DNA from: Halorubrum halophilum
Lineage (GTDB): Archaea; Halobacteriota; Halobacteria; Halobacteriales; Haloferacaceae
Assembly (NCBI RefSeq): GCF_000739595.1
Contig: NZ_BBJP01000032.1
Location: 1-43,018, forward strand
DNA: 43,018 bases
Direction of reading: 5' to 3'
The translations under genes were made by a program, and so were the position numbers. Below the pieces are notes generated by a model. It saw only the letters and a list, made by a program, of their open reading frames with translations, was not told the origin of the DNA and ran no database searches. Shown here piece after piece: positions 16,812-24,751 of the stretch; position 1 is the stretch's first letter; each line of letters opens with the position of its first letter.

Positions 16812-18833
16812 ATGTCCACCGTAGTCAACTTGGCGGAGCAACTCATCAACGGCATATCACTCGGGATGGTGTATGTGCTGTTAGCGGCCGGACTGTCCAT
16901 TATTTTCGGCGTAATGGACGTGATCAATTTCTCTCACGGAGAGCTGTTCGCGTTGGGCGCATACTTTGCGCTTAGCATCGTTGATCCCCTCGGTTCGGGG
17001 GTCGGATTCTGGGTCGCATTGATTCTCTCGCCGCTGCTGGTCGGAATCGTGGGTGTCGGTATCGAGCGGTTCACGATCCGCCCGTTGTACGGTCGGAACC
17101 CGCTTTACCATATTCTGCTCACCTTCGGGCTTGTTCTCATCATTAACGATCTGATCACGCTGGGGTGGGGACCGGAACAACAGAACCTGGGCGTTCCGGA
17201 ATACCTCACGACGCCGATCGCCCTCGGCGGTATCGAGGTGTCGGTGTACAACTACTTCATGATCGGCTTCACCGCCCTGCTCGCGGCCGGAATCTGGCTG
17301 TTCTTGACGAAGTCGAAGTACGGGATGATTATCAGGGCGGGATCAGAGGACCGACAGATGGTCAGAAACGTCGGGATCGATATTGACCGGTACTACACGC
17401 TTATCTTCGGGATCGGCGCCGCCCTTGCGGCTGTCGGCGGTGTCATTCTCGGCGGGTATCAGAGCGTAAGCCCCGGCATGGGTAGCAGTGTCATCGTCCC
17501 TGCGTTTATTATCGTCGTCCTCGGCGGCCTTGGGAGCTTCCGCGGCGCGGTGTTCGGAGGCCTGTTGGTCGGTATCGTTCGGACGCTGACACGGACCTAC
17601 GCCGGTTCCGAACTCTTCGAACTTCAGGGCACCATCGTCGCTGTTCCAGACTTCGAGGGAGTGACGATCTTCCTCTTAATGATTGGCGTCCTGCTCTACA
17701 AGCCACAGGGGCTGTTCGGAAGCTCTGAACACGGCGGTGGCGCCGAGAGTACACTTCTCACCGGCGTCGAGTCTCAGGTCTTCTCGGACGGCACTCGACG
17801 GACGCTCGGCCTCGCGTTTCTTGTGTTGCTAGCGCTCGCCCCGCTCGTGTTCCTTCTCACTGGAAACACGTACTACATTACGCTGCTCAATCAGATGTTT
17901 ATTTTCGCTATTTTCGCGTTGAGTCTTGACGTTGTCATGGGATACACGGGCCTCGTCCCACTCGGACACACCATGTTCTACGGAGTGGGCGCGTACGCCG
18001 CAGCTTTGGTTATGATTCACCTGACCTCCTCGTTCCTTATTGCGCTTGCTGTCGCGATTCTCGTCTGTGCAATCCTCGCGTGGATCGTCGGGAGCCTCTC
18101 GATCCGCGTGTCCGGGATTTACTTTGCGATGATCACACTCGCGTTCGCCGAGCTGTTATACAACATGGTGTACAAATTCGATTTCACCGGTGGCAGCGAC
18201 GGACTGGTCGGTTGGGAGCCGCTCGTCGGTATCGCCGGTGTTGGCATCGAGCTTGGTTCCATTTCGCTTCCGCTCGGTCTGATCGAAATAACACCAGCGA
18301 CTGCCTTCTACTACATCGCATTCGGTCTCGCACTCCTCTCGTTGTACTTCGCGACACGGGTGATGAACGCACCGTTCGGTAGCGTTCTCGCTTCCATCGG
18401 AGAAACTGAGGAGCGGACTAAATTCCTGGGCTACGATGTGAGAAAGTACAAGCGACGCGTGTTCGTCATCAGTGGCGGGATGGCCGGTATGGCGGGCGGT
18501 CTCCTGGCCGTGAATCCCAGCACATTCATCGTCTCACCTGACCAGACGCTGGCATGGATCCATTCGGGAGAGGTCATCGTGATGACGCTGGTGGGCGGGA
18601 TGGGAACGCTTGTCGGACCGATGCTCGGTGCTGGCTTCTTCGTCGGTGCCGAGGATATCCTCTCGTCGTACACCGAACAGTGGCGGCTGGTCATCGGAAC
18701 CGTCTTCGTGTTGTTTGTGCTGTTCGTCCCCCGAGGGCTCATCTCGCTCCCCTCGGTCATCGCTGACGTGTACAGCGAGTCGCGGTTCGATAACTCGATC
18801 GCGACCAAGAAAGACATGGAGGAGTCCAAATGA
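16812..18833 (+). CDS. Fused LivH-LivM ABC permease
   Basis: A 673-residue membrane protein that joins both Liv permeases in one chain. Residues about 1-300 match LivH (INFSHGELFALGAYFAL near the start, GGLGSFRGAVFGGL near residue 240), and residues about 329-660 match LivM (ALSLDVVMGYTGLVPLGHTMFYGVGAYAA; GGMGTLVGPMLGAGFF near the end). A hydrophilic linker with HGGGAES lies between. In most bacteria these are separate genes. It forms the membrane channel for the ligand delivered by the upstream lipoprotein. It begins 10 bp after that gene and its stop overlaps the livG start (ATGA). Confidence 0.9.
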   Translation: MSTVVNLAEQLINGISLGMVYVLLAAGLSIIFGVMDVINFSHGELFALGAYFALSIVDPLGSGVGFWVALILSPLLVGIVGVGIERFTIRPLYGRNPLYHILLTFGLVLIINDLITLGWGPEQQNLGVPEYLTTPIALGGIEVSVYNYFMIGFTALLAAGIWLFLTKSKYGMIIRAGSEDRQMVRNVGIDIDRYYTLIFGIGAALAAVGGVILGGYQSVSPGMGSSVIVPAFIIVVLGGLGSFRGAVFGGLLVGIVRTLTRTYAGSELFELQGTIVAVPDFEGVTIFLLMIGVLLYKPQGLFGSSEHGGGAESTLLTGVESQVFSDGTRRTLGLAFLVLLALAPLVFLLTGNTYYITLLNQMFIFAIFALSLDVVMGYTGLVPLGHTMFYGVGAYAAALVMIHLTSSFLIALAVAILVCAILAWIVGSLSIRVSGIYFAMITLAFAELLYNMVYKFDFTGGSDGLVGWEPLVGIAGVGIELGSISLPLGLIEITPATAFYYIAFGLALLSLYFATRVMNAPFGSVLASIGETEERTKFLGYDVRKYKRRVFVISGGMAGMAGGLLAVNPSTFIVSPDQTLAWIHSGEVIVMTLVGGMGTLVGPMLGAGFFVGAEDILSSYTEQWRLVIGTVFVLFVLFVPRGLISLPSVIADVYSESRFDNSIATKKDMEESK

Positions 18834-19597
18834 CCGAGACCGTATTAGAGATTCGCGACCTCACGAAGAAGTTCGGACAGTTAACCGCAACGAACCACAT
18901 CGATCTCGATGTTGAGAGCGGTGAGTTCCGGAGTGTGATCGGTCCCAATGGTGCCGGAAAAACGACGCTATTCAACCTCATTTCCGGCGCACTCCGCCCG
19001 ACGAGCGGCCGAATTGAGTTCGCCGGCGAACCCATCGCCGACCTCCCGCCGCACGAACGCGTGCGCAGAGGTGTCAGCCGCTCGTTCCAGATAACGAATA
19101 TATTTAGCGGGCTCACGGTCCACGAGAACGTGCGACTCGCCGTACAGTCGAAACACTACGCCGGGCTTGACAGGACCGAAGCGCTCTTTCGTGACACCGG
19201 TTCGTTCGACACAATGAATGATCGGACAGACGGGATCCTGCGCCGAATTGGTCTCGCAGATCGGGCATCGGAGATGGCTGGGACACTCGCGTACGGTGAC
19301 CAGCGCCGCCTCGAAATCGGATTAGTTCTCGCGACGGATCCACAGCTTGTGCTTCTTGATGAGCCTACTGCCGGCATGAGCAGCGAAGAAACAAGAGAGA
19401 CGCTGGAACTCGTCAATGAGGTACTCGCGGACCAATCTATCATGCTCATCGAACACGACATTGACCTGATTATGGACGTGTCGGATCGCATCACAGTCTT
19501 GACGCGTGGTGAAGTGCTCGCGAGCGGAACTCCGGAGGAGATATCCACGAATGACGACGTACAGGACGCGTACTTAGGTGGTGGGCGCGATGAGTGA
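18830..19597 (+). CDS. ABC transporter ATPase (LivG-like)
   Basis: A 255-residue ATPase that powers the importer. Walker A is GPNGAGKTT, the signature is the LivG-type LAYGDQRRLEI, Walker B with the catalytic Glu is LVLLDEPTAGMS, and the switch His is in MLIEHDIDLI. The segment after the Q-loop, ITNIFSGLTVHENV, is typical of LivG. The start overlaps the permease stop by 4 nt, and the gene overlaps livF by 8 nt, so expression is coupled. Confidence 0.92.
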   Translation: MTETVLEIRDLTKKFGQLTATNHIDLDVESGEFRSVIGPNGAGKTTLFNLISGALRPTSGRIEFAGEPIADLPPHERVRRGVSRSFQITNIFSGLTVHENVRLAVQSKHYAGLDRTEALFRDTGSFDTMNDRTDGILRRIGLADRASEMAGTLAYGDQRRLEIGLVLATDPQLVLLDEPTAGMSSEETRETLELVNEVLADQSIMLIEHDIDLIMDVSDRITVLTRGEVLASGTPEEISTNDDVQDAYLGGGRDE

Positions 19598-20312
19598 TCC
19601 GATCCTCAGCCTCCGTGATGTCCGTGCTGGGTATCAGATGACAGAGGTGCTAACTGGGGTCACGATGGACGTCGAACGGGGGTCTGTAGTCTCACTTGTC
19701 GGCCGAAACGGCGTCGGAAAGACAACGACTCTCAGATCAATCGTCGGAAACATCGTCCCGACCGCCGGAACGATCACGTTCGACGATCGGGACATCACGA
19801 CGCTCGACACCGAAGAGACGATTCGTACCGGAATCACCTTTGTTCCGGAAGAGCGCCGGATATTTCCCGGACTCACTGTTCGTGAAAACGTCAGAATGGG
19901 ACAGATAGGCGTCGACGCGACTGACGGGCCGTCCGTCGACGAAGTGATCGACATGTTTGAGAACTTAGCAGAGCGCGAAAATAGTCCGGGATCGGTGCTG
20001 TCCGGCGGAGAGCAACAGATGCTGGCGATAGCGCGTGCGATGGTCGCAGACCCGGACCTTCTCCTCCTTGACGAGCCCACGGAGGGACTTGCCCCATATA
20101 TCGTCAGACAAATCGAAGACGTGATCGCCACCCTCAACGATCGGGGAATAACCGTACTTGTCGTCGAACAGAATCTCCCGGTAGCACTAGATGTATCTGA
20201 TTACACATATATCCTCGAAAAAGGACATATTGTTCACGAGGGGCCTGCATCAGAAGTGAAAGACAACCAGGCAGTATTAGACAAACACCTCGGCATCACA
20301 GCCGGCGAGTAA
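19590..20312 (+). CDS. ABC transporter ATPase (LivF-like)
   Basis: The second ATPase, 240 residues from the ATG at 19590. Walker A is GRNGVGKTT, the signature LSGGEQQMLAIARAM, and Walker B LLLLDEPTEGLAP, all LivF-type; the switch region is LVVEQNLPVALD. The start within the end of livG (8-nt overlap) is chosen over the upstream in-frame codon because MSDPILSLRDV is the usual beginning. It ends the importer operon. Confidence 0.92.
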   Translation: MSDPILSLRDVRAGYQMTEVLTGVTMDVERGSVVSLVGRNGVGKTTTLRSIVGNIVPTAGTITFDDRDITTLDTEETIRTGITFVPEERRIFPGLTVRENVRMGQIGVDATDGPSVDEVIDMFENLAERENSPGSVLSGGEQQMLAIARAMVADPDLLLLDEPTEGLAPYIVRQIEDVIATLNDRGITVLVVEQNLPVALDVSDYTYILEKGHIVHEGPASEVKDNQAVLDKHLGITAGE

Positions 20313-20607
20313 GTGTGGGTGACCTGTCGTAGTCCGGATATACTCACGGTCGCTGTGACAGGTTTCTCCGACTGATGTGGTGTATGCACTCGTCGGAGGG
20401 TACACACCAAAGACGTCCACTCGGCTCCTGGCCTGCCGGCCTCACGACAAGTAGGCGATCTCGGGTTGCAACGGTGTTGGGTACAATTCGATATCGAGGC
20501 GATCCGTTCTGATTGAGCGAGGCGATCGAAGTATAATAATATTAGAAAATTCTAGAATCTACTAAATAACCGATAATTATAAGATTGCCGAACTCCTACT
20601 TGCCGTT
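20313..20607. other. Spacer with inverted repeats and uspA promoter
   Basis: No gene is seen. Two inverted repeats follow livF: ACCTGTC (20322-20328) with GACAGGT (20357-20363), and CTCCGAC (20366-20372) with GTCGGAG (20392-20398); they could fold as RNA hairpins at the operon end. An AT-rich block follows with the palindromes AGAAAATTCT (20544-20553) and TTCTAGAA (20550-20557) and a TATA-like element GATAATTATAA (about 20571-20581) ahead of uspA. Confidence 0.5.
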
Positions 20608-21018
20608 ATGAATCAGCTATTGCTTGCGATCGATGAGAGTATCGAACGCGCGACTGCTCAGGTCGAGACAACTCTCGATCTCTTCGACGGCGACGACGTA
20701 ACCGCGTACCTGCTGCACGACTTTGTCGACAACCCAGAAGGGGCCTCAGTCTCGCAAGTCGACGCAGTGACACGGGCGCAATCACTACTGGAAGCAGAAG
20801 GTGTGACCGTCGAGTTTCGCGAACGGAGCGGTGAACCGGCACGATCGATTGTCGAGACTGCAGACGACTTGAACGTCGACGCCGTTTGTGTCGCCGGTCG
20901 AAAGCGCTCACCGACGGGGAAAGTGTTGTTCGGTAGCGTGACACAATCAGTGATCCTGCAGACGGACCGGCCCGTGATCGTCTGTAGTCCTTCAGACGCC
21001 CCCGAAAGAAGCGAGTGA
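20608..21018 (+). CDS. Universal stress protein (single UspA domain)
   Basis: A 136-residue single-domain UspA protein. The ATP-binding motif near the C-terminus is GRKRSPTGKVLFGSVTQSV, matching the G-x2-G-x9-G-S/T pattern loosely (the first Gly-x-Gly spacing is altered). Such proteins bind nucleotides and are made under stress; in archaea they are often linked to transporters. Here it follows the Liv importer with its own AT-rich promoter and converges on the paa epoxidase operon, ending 1 bp before the stop of the zinc-ribbon gene. Function beyond the family is unknown. Confidence 0.85.
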   Translation: MNQLLLAIDESIERATAQVETTLDLFDGDDVTAYLLHDFVDNPEGASVSQVDAVTRAQSLLEAEGVTVEFRERSGEPARSIVETADDLNVDAVCVAGRKRSPTGKVLFGSVTQSVILQTDRPVIVCSPSDAPERSE

Positions 21019-21019
21019 C

Positions 21020-21187
21020 CTATCCGAATTTCTTGAACTGCTGAAGGCAGTCGTTACAGTAGTGGATTGACTGACATCGGGAAGGGCCGCGTGGGTGTTT
21101 ACGCTCAGTGTCTGTCGACCCGCAGTAAGGGCATTCGGCACCAGTAGTCTCTCCACTCGTGGTAACGCTTGGATCGGGCTCGTTCAT
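21020..21187 (-). CDS. Stand-alone PaaD zinc ribbon
   Basis: A 55-residue protein with two CxxC pairs: CPYCGST and YCNDCLQQFKKFG, separated by KHPRGPSRCQSIH. This is the same layout as the C-terminal zinc ribbon of bacterial PaaD (CPxCGS ... G..C.S..C..C...F..F). The gene starts inside the stop codon of the DUF59 paaD gene (ATGA overlap), so it is translated with it. I infer that PaaD is split into two polypeptides here. PaaD is thought to help insert or mature the metal centre of the epoxidase. Confidence 0.8.
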   Translation of the reverse strand: MNEPDPSVTTSGETTGAECPYCGSTDTERKHPRGPSRCQSIHYCNDCLQQFKKFG

Positions 21188-21615
21188 TCGAAGCTCAGCC
21201 CGAACTCTCTGAGCGCTTCTTTCCCTGCCTCAGTCACGAGGTCTACGGTCCAGTCCGGTGACCAGACAAGCCGCACCTCGGCGTCGGTGATACCGTCGAC
21301 GCTGGCGACCGTCTGTTCGACGTCGTCTAATAGGATCTCCCGTGCGGGACATCCGCTGTACGTCAGCGTCATGTCGATCGTCGCGTTCCCGTCACTGAGC
21401 TCGACGCCATAGATGAGTCCAAGATCGACGATGCTCACCGGCATCTCCGGGTCCTCGATCTCGTAGAGTGCCGACCACACGTCTCGTTCCAACCCTTCGG
21501 CATCGTCACCGGTCGCCGGGACGTCCCCATCTGCTCGGTCACGCGTGTCGTACTCAGTGTGCGAACAGGGGGCTGCGTCTTCAGTCGAGCGTGGCCGATC
21601 GTAATCGCTACTCAT
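21184..21615 (-). CDS. paaD: PaaD, DUF59/MIP18 part
   Basis: A 143-residue protein with a disordered acidic N-terminus (1-40) and a DUF59 domain (about 41-143). The signatures IEDPEMPVSIVDLGLIY and TLTYSGCPA are present; the Cys of SGCPA is the conserved residue of the family. PaaD belongs to the iron-cluster/metal-delivery MIP18 group and is needed for phenylacetyl-CoA epoxidase activity in bacteria. It lacks the C-terminal zinc ribbon found in bacterial PaaD; that part is the next gene. Its start overlaps the end of paaC by 8 nt. Confidence 0.88.
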   Translation of the reverse strand: MSSDYDRPRSTEDAAPCSHTEYDTRDRADGDVPATGDDAEGLERDVWSALYEIEDPEMPVSIVDLGLIYGVELSDGNATIDMTLTYSGCPAREILLDDVEQTVASVDGITDAEVRLVWSPDWTVDLVTEAGKEALREFGLSFE

Positions 21616-22441
21616 CTTCTGGGTCCATAATGACGGTGGCGCTGTCGCGGCCGAGATCGCGGTACTCCGAGGTCATCTCCTCATGGAGACTGTGCCACGC
21701 GTCAGTGTGCTCGTTGTCTCGCCCGATCGGGCTCGCGACATCAGCATCAGTCGGGACAGAGAACCCGAGTTCAGAGAGCGTATCGACGATGCGGTTTTCC
21801 CACTCCGTGCGCATCTCGTCGAGCGTCTGCGTCCTGATCCCGAGTTCGACGATGTCCGACTCAACGGCACCGACGGGCTCGAAGAGCGTCAAAGCGTATG
21901 GGTACAGTTCGTCGATCGCTTCCTGTGCACGTTCGCTGGCGTCCGCATCAGCTGCGAGCCGTTCGAGCCAGCTTCGCGCGTGCTCGACGTGGTACCCTTC
22001 CTCCCCCTGTGCGCGACTCGCTCGTTCACGAATAACTCGGTACGAGGAGTCTTCTACTGCCGCCAACCTGATATCCTCAGCAACGTCGTAAAGGTAGGCC
22101 CGGACGATGGCGTTGGCCCACTGGCCCTCTTCGAAGGGAAGTTCGACGAACGTTGCGTGTTGGAAATCAGATGGGTCACTTTCCCAGAGCAGGTCCTCTT
22201 CGGAATATCCCAGTTGTTGAATGGCGTCGTACCACAGTCGGGCGTGCCCGAGTTCGTCCTGGGCATTATTCGAGATCGCAAGGTCAGATTCGAGCGTCGG
22301 TGAGCGAACCTGCCAGAACGTGTACCGTTCAGCTTGGACGTACTCGTCGTCGGCCAAGCGGAATAGCTGGGCCTCAACCGCCTTACGCTCTCGTTCAGAG
22401 AGATCCTCTGGCCGTCCGAGATCAGCATCGGTTGCGGACAT
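21608..22441 (-). CDS. paaC: Phenylacetyl-CoA epoxidase subunit PaaC
   Basis: A 277-residue ferritin-like protein, the structural partner of PaaA in the epoxidase. The segment ISNNAQDELGHARLWYDAI and the later REERASRAQ-like helix with GEEGYHVEHARSW match PaaC, and PaaC-PaaA pairs form the core of the complex. Its length is near the bacterial 248 residues with added acidic ends. It starts within the paaB stop (TGATG) and overlaps paaD by 8 nt, so subunit levels are coupled. Confidence 0.92.
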   Translation of the reverse strand: MSATDADLGRPEDLSERERKAVEAQLFRLADDEYVQAERYTFWQVRSPTLESDLAISNNAQDELGHARLWYDAIQQLGYSEEDLLWESDPSDFQHATFVELPFEEGQWANAIVRAYLYDVAEDIRLAAVEDSSYRVIRERASRAQGEEGYHVEHARSWLERLAADADASERAQEAIDELYPYALTLFEPVGAVESDIVELGIRTQTLDEMRTEWENRIVDTLSELGFSVPTDADVASPIGRDNEHTDAWHSLHEEMTSEYRDLGRDSATVIMDPEDE

Positions 22442-22965
22442 CAGGCACCACCTCGACGTCGCTTTTCCGCTTCGATCTGCTCGTTCTCAGAGGCCTCGAC
22501 TTCCTCCGCGGCAGGATCGACATTGTATGTCTGTGCGAACCGGTAGGACTTATCGGTCGTTCCGCCAAACGCGACATCGTCCGCGGTGATCTCGCCAATT
22601 CGGTCCGTCTCGACGACCCAAAGCGGGCGCTCGTCTTCGGCGAATTCGTCGACGGCGTCACGCCGGGCGACAGCCGCATTCGGGGCTTCGATATCACCGA
22701 CGTGAGTGTGGTATCCTCTCGAGTCTGGACGGAACACCCGCCACTCGACGAAGTCGCCTTCCGCGTTGACGTCGCTCGTGTCCTCATCGGGGACAACACT
22801 CTCGATATCGTCTTGCGGCGCGACCCAAAGCGCGTTCGTCGGCTTACGGCGGCCGTGTTGAATCACAGCGAACTGCTTCGCCATTTCGCGGTCGGGCGCG
22901 TGCACGTCACGGCAGTAGACGAACTCTGCGTTCGGACTTCGTTGTCTGAATACTTCCCAGATCAT
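22441..22965 (-). CDS. paaB: PaaB with two tandem modules
   Basis: A 174-residue protein, about twice the length of bacterial PaaB (about 95). Residues 1-54 (IWEVFRQRSPNAEFVYC ... NALWVAPQDDI) and 72-126 (VEWRVFRPDSRGYHTHVG ... PLWVVETDRI) are two copies of the same fold, and the tail SYRFAQTYNV matches the C-terminal end of bacterial PaaB. The second module plus tail therefore equals a normal PaaB and the first is an extra copy. PaaB bridges PaaAC units. The start MIWEVF at 22965, 2 bp after the paaA stop, is chosen; the upstream in-frame codon would overlap paaA. Confidence 0.87.
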   Translation of the reverse strand: MIWEVFRQRSPNAEFVYCRDVHAPDREMAKQFAVIQHGRRKPTNALWVAPQDDIESVVPDEDTSDVNAEGDFVEWRVFRPDSRGYHTHVGDIEAPNAAVARRDAVDEFAEDERPLWVVETDRIGEITADDVAFGGTTDKSYRFAQTYNVDPAAEEVEASENEQIEAEKRRRGGA

Positions 22966-22967
22966 GG

Positions 22968-23906
22968 TCAGTCTGCCGCCTGTGCACTCCGATTGGGGGT
23001 GCTCGTCGGGTTGTCCATCATACTGCGGACCCATTGCACGGCTTCTTGGGCCTGCGCGCGTCCGGTGATCTGTTCAATGCTTCCGTCGTACTCGTTCTGC
23101 GAGACCGTGAAGAACTCGTCCCAGTCGAGATCGTCTTCAACGACGTCGTAGGTCCCGTCGTCGCGCTCGCGGATCCGGGGCTCATCGGGGATCTCCAGAC
23201 CGTAGTGCTTCGCTTTCTCCATGTACCGATTCAGGAAGGAGTTCCTGAGTTCGTCGTTCGAAGACACCTTGAGACCAACTTCTGCCGCGAAGTCGTGGTG
23301 GGTGCTCTGGTCGTCGGTCGGACCGAAGAATTGGAGGATCCGTGGCCACCACTCTTCGAAGGCATCCTGCACCATCTCTTGTTCGCGCTTCGAACCAGAC
23401 ATCAGTTCTCGCAGGATGGACTCACCGTGTTTAACGTGCATTCCCTCCTCGAAGCAGATCTTGTCCATCGCGTGGGCGTACGGCTCCCAACTGGATTTCT
23501 TGAGCGTGGCCTGCCGACGCATTGCCGCACCGTCGACAAAGAACGCGATCATCGGCGTCTCGGCGTAGCTTTCCATCGGGTAATGGAAGCAGTTGAGGAA
23601 CTTACCGTCGCCATTTGCGAGGTCGTCGAGCATCTCCTCGCGGGTTTTGATGCCGAGCGACTCGGCTGCACGGTACAGCATCTGCCCGTGGCCGATCTCG
23701 TCCTGCGTTTTGGCACTGAAGGCCATCTTCCGCTCGAGGCTGGGGGCGCGGCGAATGAACGGACGCTCTAGATACGCGCCCATAATCTCACTGTTCGCGT
23801 GGAACTCCAACATGCGCGTTGCAGCTTTCCGATACTCGACCGGCATATCATCTTTCGGCGTAAACCTCCGCGGTTCCGCCTGCGCTTTCACTTCTTCAAC
23901 GATCAT
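22968..23906 (-). CDS. paaA: Phenylacetyl-CoA epoxidase catalytic subunit PaaA
   Basis: A 312-residue di-iron protein that epoxidises the ring of phenylacetyl-CoA using O2. The iron-ligand helices are visible: TQDEIGHGQM and EEGMHVKHGE. The rest, including KMAFSAKTQ and EEWWPRILQFFGP, follows PaaA over its full length. It is first in a tightly packed paaABCD-zinc-ribbon operon and is divergent from the HTH-10 regulator across 87 bp. No PaaE-type ferredoxin/flavin reductase follows, so electrons must come from a protein encoded elsewhere. Confidence 0.94.
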   Translation of the reverse strand: MIVEEVKAQAEPRRFTPKDDMPVEYRKAATRMLEFHANSEIMGAYLERPFIRRAPSLERKMAFSAKTQDEIGHGQMLYRAAESLGIKTREEMLDDLANGDGKFLNCFHYPMESYAETPMIAFFVDGAAMRRQATLKKSSWEPYAHAMDKICFEEGMHVKHGESILRELMSGSKREQEMVQDAFEEWWPRILQFFGPTDDQSTHHDFAAEVGLKVSSNDELRNSFLNRYMEKAKHYGLEIPDEPRIRERDDGTYDVVEDDLDWDEFFTVSQNEYDGSIEQITGRAQAQEAVQWVRSMMDNPTSTPNRSAQAAD

Positions 23907-23993
23907 TATCCATCATACAGTACTGACGGAAGTTGCTTACCTATTGGCCAGTCCATAGACTGGGTTTATATACTCACTGCGCTATGCTGCCGT
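23907..23993. promoter_or_regulatory. Divergent paaA / HTH-10 promoter with palindrome
   Basis: The 87-bp spacer contains a perfect 6-bp-arm palindrome, CCAGTCCATAGACTGG (23948-23963), directly abutting a TATA element TTTATATA (23965-23972). That TATA lies about 25 nt before the regulator ATG at 23994, implying a leaderless message. A protein bound at the palindrome would cover the upstream promoter element of the regulator gene and lie upstream of paaA, a natural place for control of both genes. The HTH-10 protein is the nearest candidate. Confidence 0.6.
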
Positions 23994-24641
23994 ATGATAC
24001 GCGAGTGTCTAAGCGTTGAATTCGAAATTGAGGACGACGACTGTCCGCTCGCAGAAGCGACGCGGAGTGCGAACACGACCGTCGATGCCTCTCCGCCACT
24101 CCTGCGCGACGATGGAAACGTGCTCCTCCGGTTCAGTACACCGACCGGTGATGGCCTTACTGAGATCCTCGAAGAAGATCCTCGAATTAAATATCTGTAC
24201 CGGTCAGAAACGGACGAACGGTACAATTATCGGTGTCTCTCTGTTCACCCGTGCGTCGTCCATGATCTCGTCAACAACGGGTTCATGGTCGAGTCGCTCT
24301 CGTATAAAAGTGGTAGCGCAGTTCTCACGGGGGCAGTCGTGGGGAGAGAGATACTCACAGAAGTGATGCAAACCGCCGGCGAAACGGTCGGCGTCCAACT
24401 CAAGCGTGTCCATTCGATCGGTGCCGATGCCGATACGGCAGTGGCCAAGCAGTGGGATATCACGCCGGCACAGGAAGAAAGCATCAAACAGGCGTTAGCA
24501 TCTGGGTACTTCGAAATACCTCGGGAGGCGAATGCCGACGAGGTCGCTACGGAGCTTGGGATTAGCAAGACAGCATTTCTCGAGCGATTGCGGCGAGCGC
24601 AACGGGGGCTGTTCACCGAGTTGTTCCAAGATATCGGCTGA
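23994..24641 (+). CDS. HTH-10 (Bat-like) transcriptional regulator
   Basis: A 215-residue regulator. The C-terminal part is a HTH-10 domain (about residues 160-213) with ANADEVATELGISKTAFLERLRRAQ, the DNA-binding helix-turn-helix first seen in bacterio-opsin activator. The N-terminal part (1-150) resembles the small ligand-sensing domain common to such haloarchaeal proteins. It is divergent from paaA and upstream of paaG, so it most likely controls PAA genes in response to a pathway metabolite. The start at 23994 is supported by the TATA spacing; the longer open frame would run back into paaA. Confidence 0.85.
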   Translation: MIRECLSVEFEIEDDDCPLAEATRSANTTVDASPPLLRDDGNVLLRFSTPTGDGLTEILEEDPRIKYLYRSETDERYNYRCLSVHPCVVHDLVNNGFMVESLSYKSGSAVLTGAVVGREILTEVMQTAGETVGVQLKRVHSIGADADTAVAKQWDITPAQEESIKQALASGYFEIPREANADEVATELGISKTAFLERLRRAQRGLFTELFQDIG

Positions 24642-24751
24642 GAGAGCGAACCCATGGCCCGGCTTGTCGCGACAAAACACGTTATTCGCGTGATAAGAGG
24701 CACTCGTTTGATCAACGAAGAGTATAGGACGGTGCAAGTGCGAACACGAGT

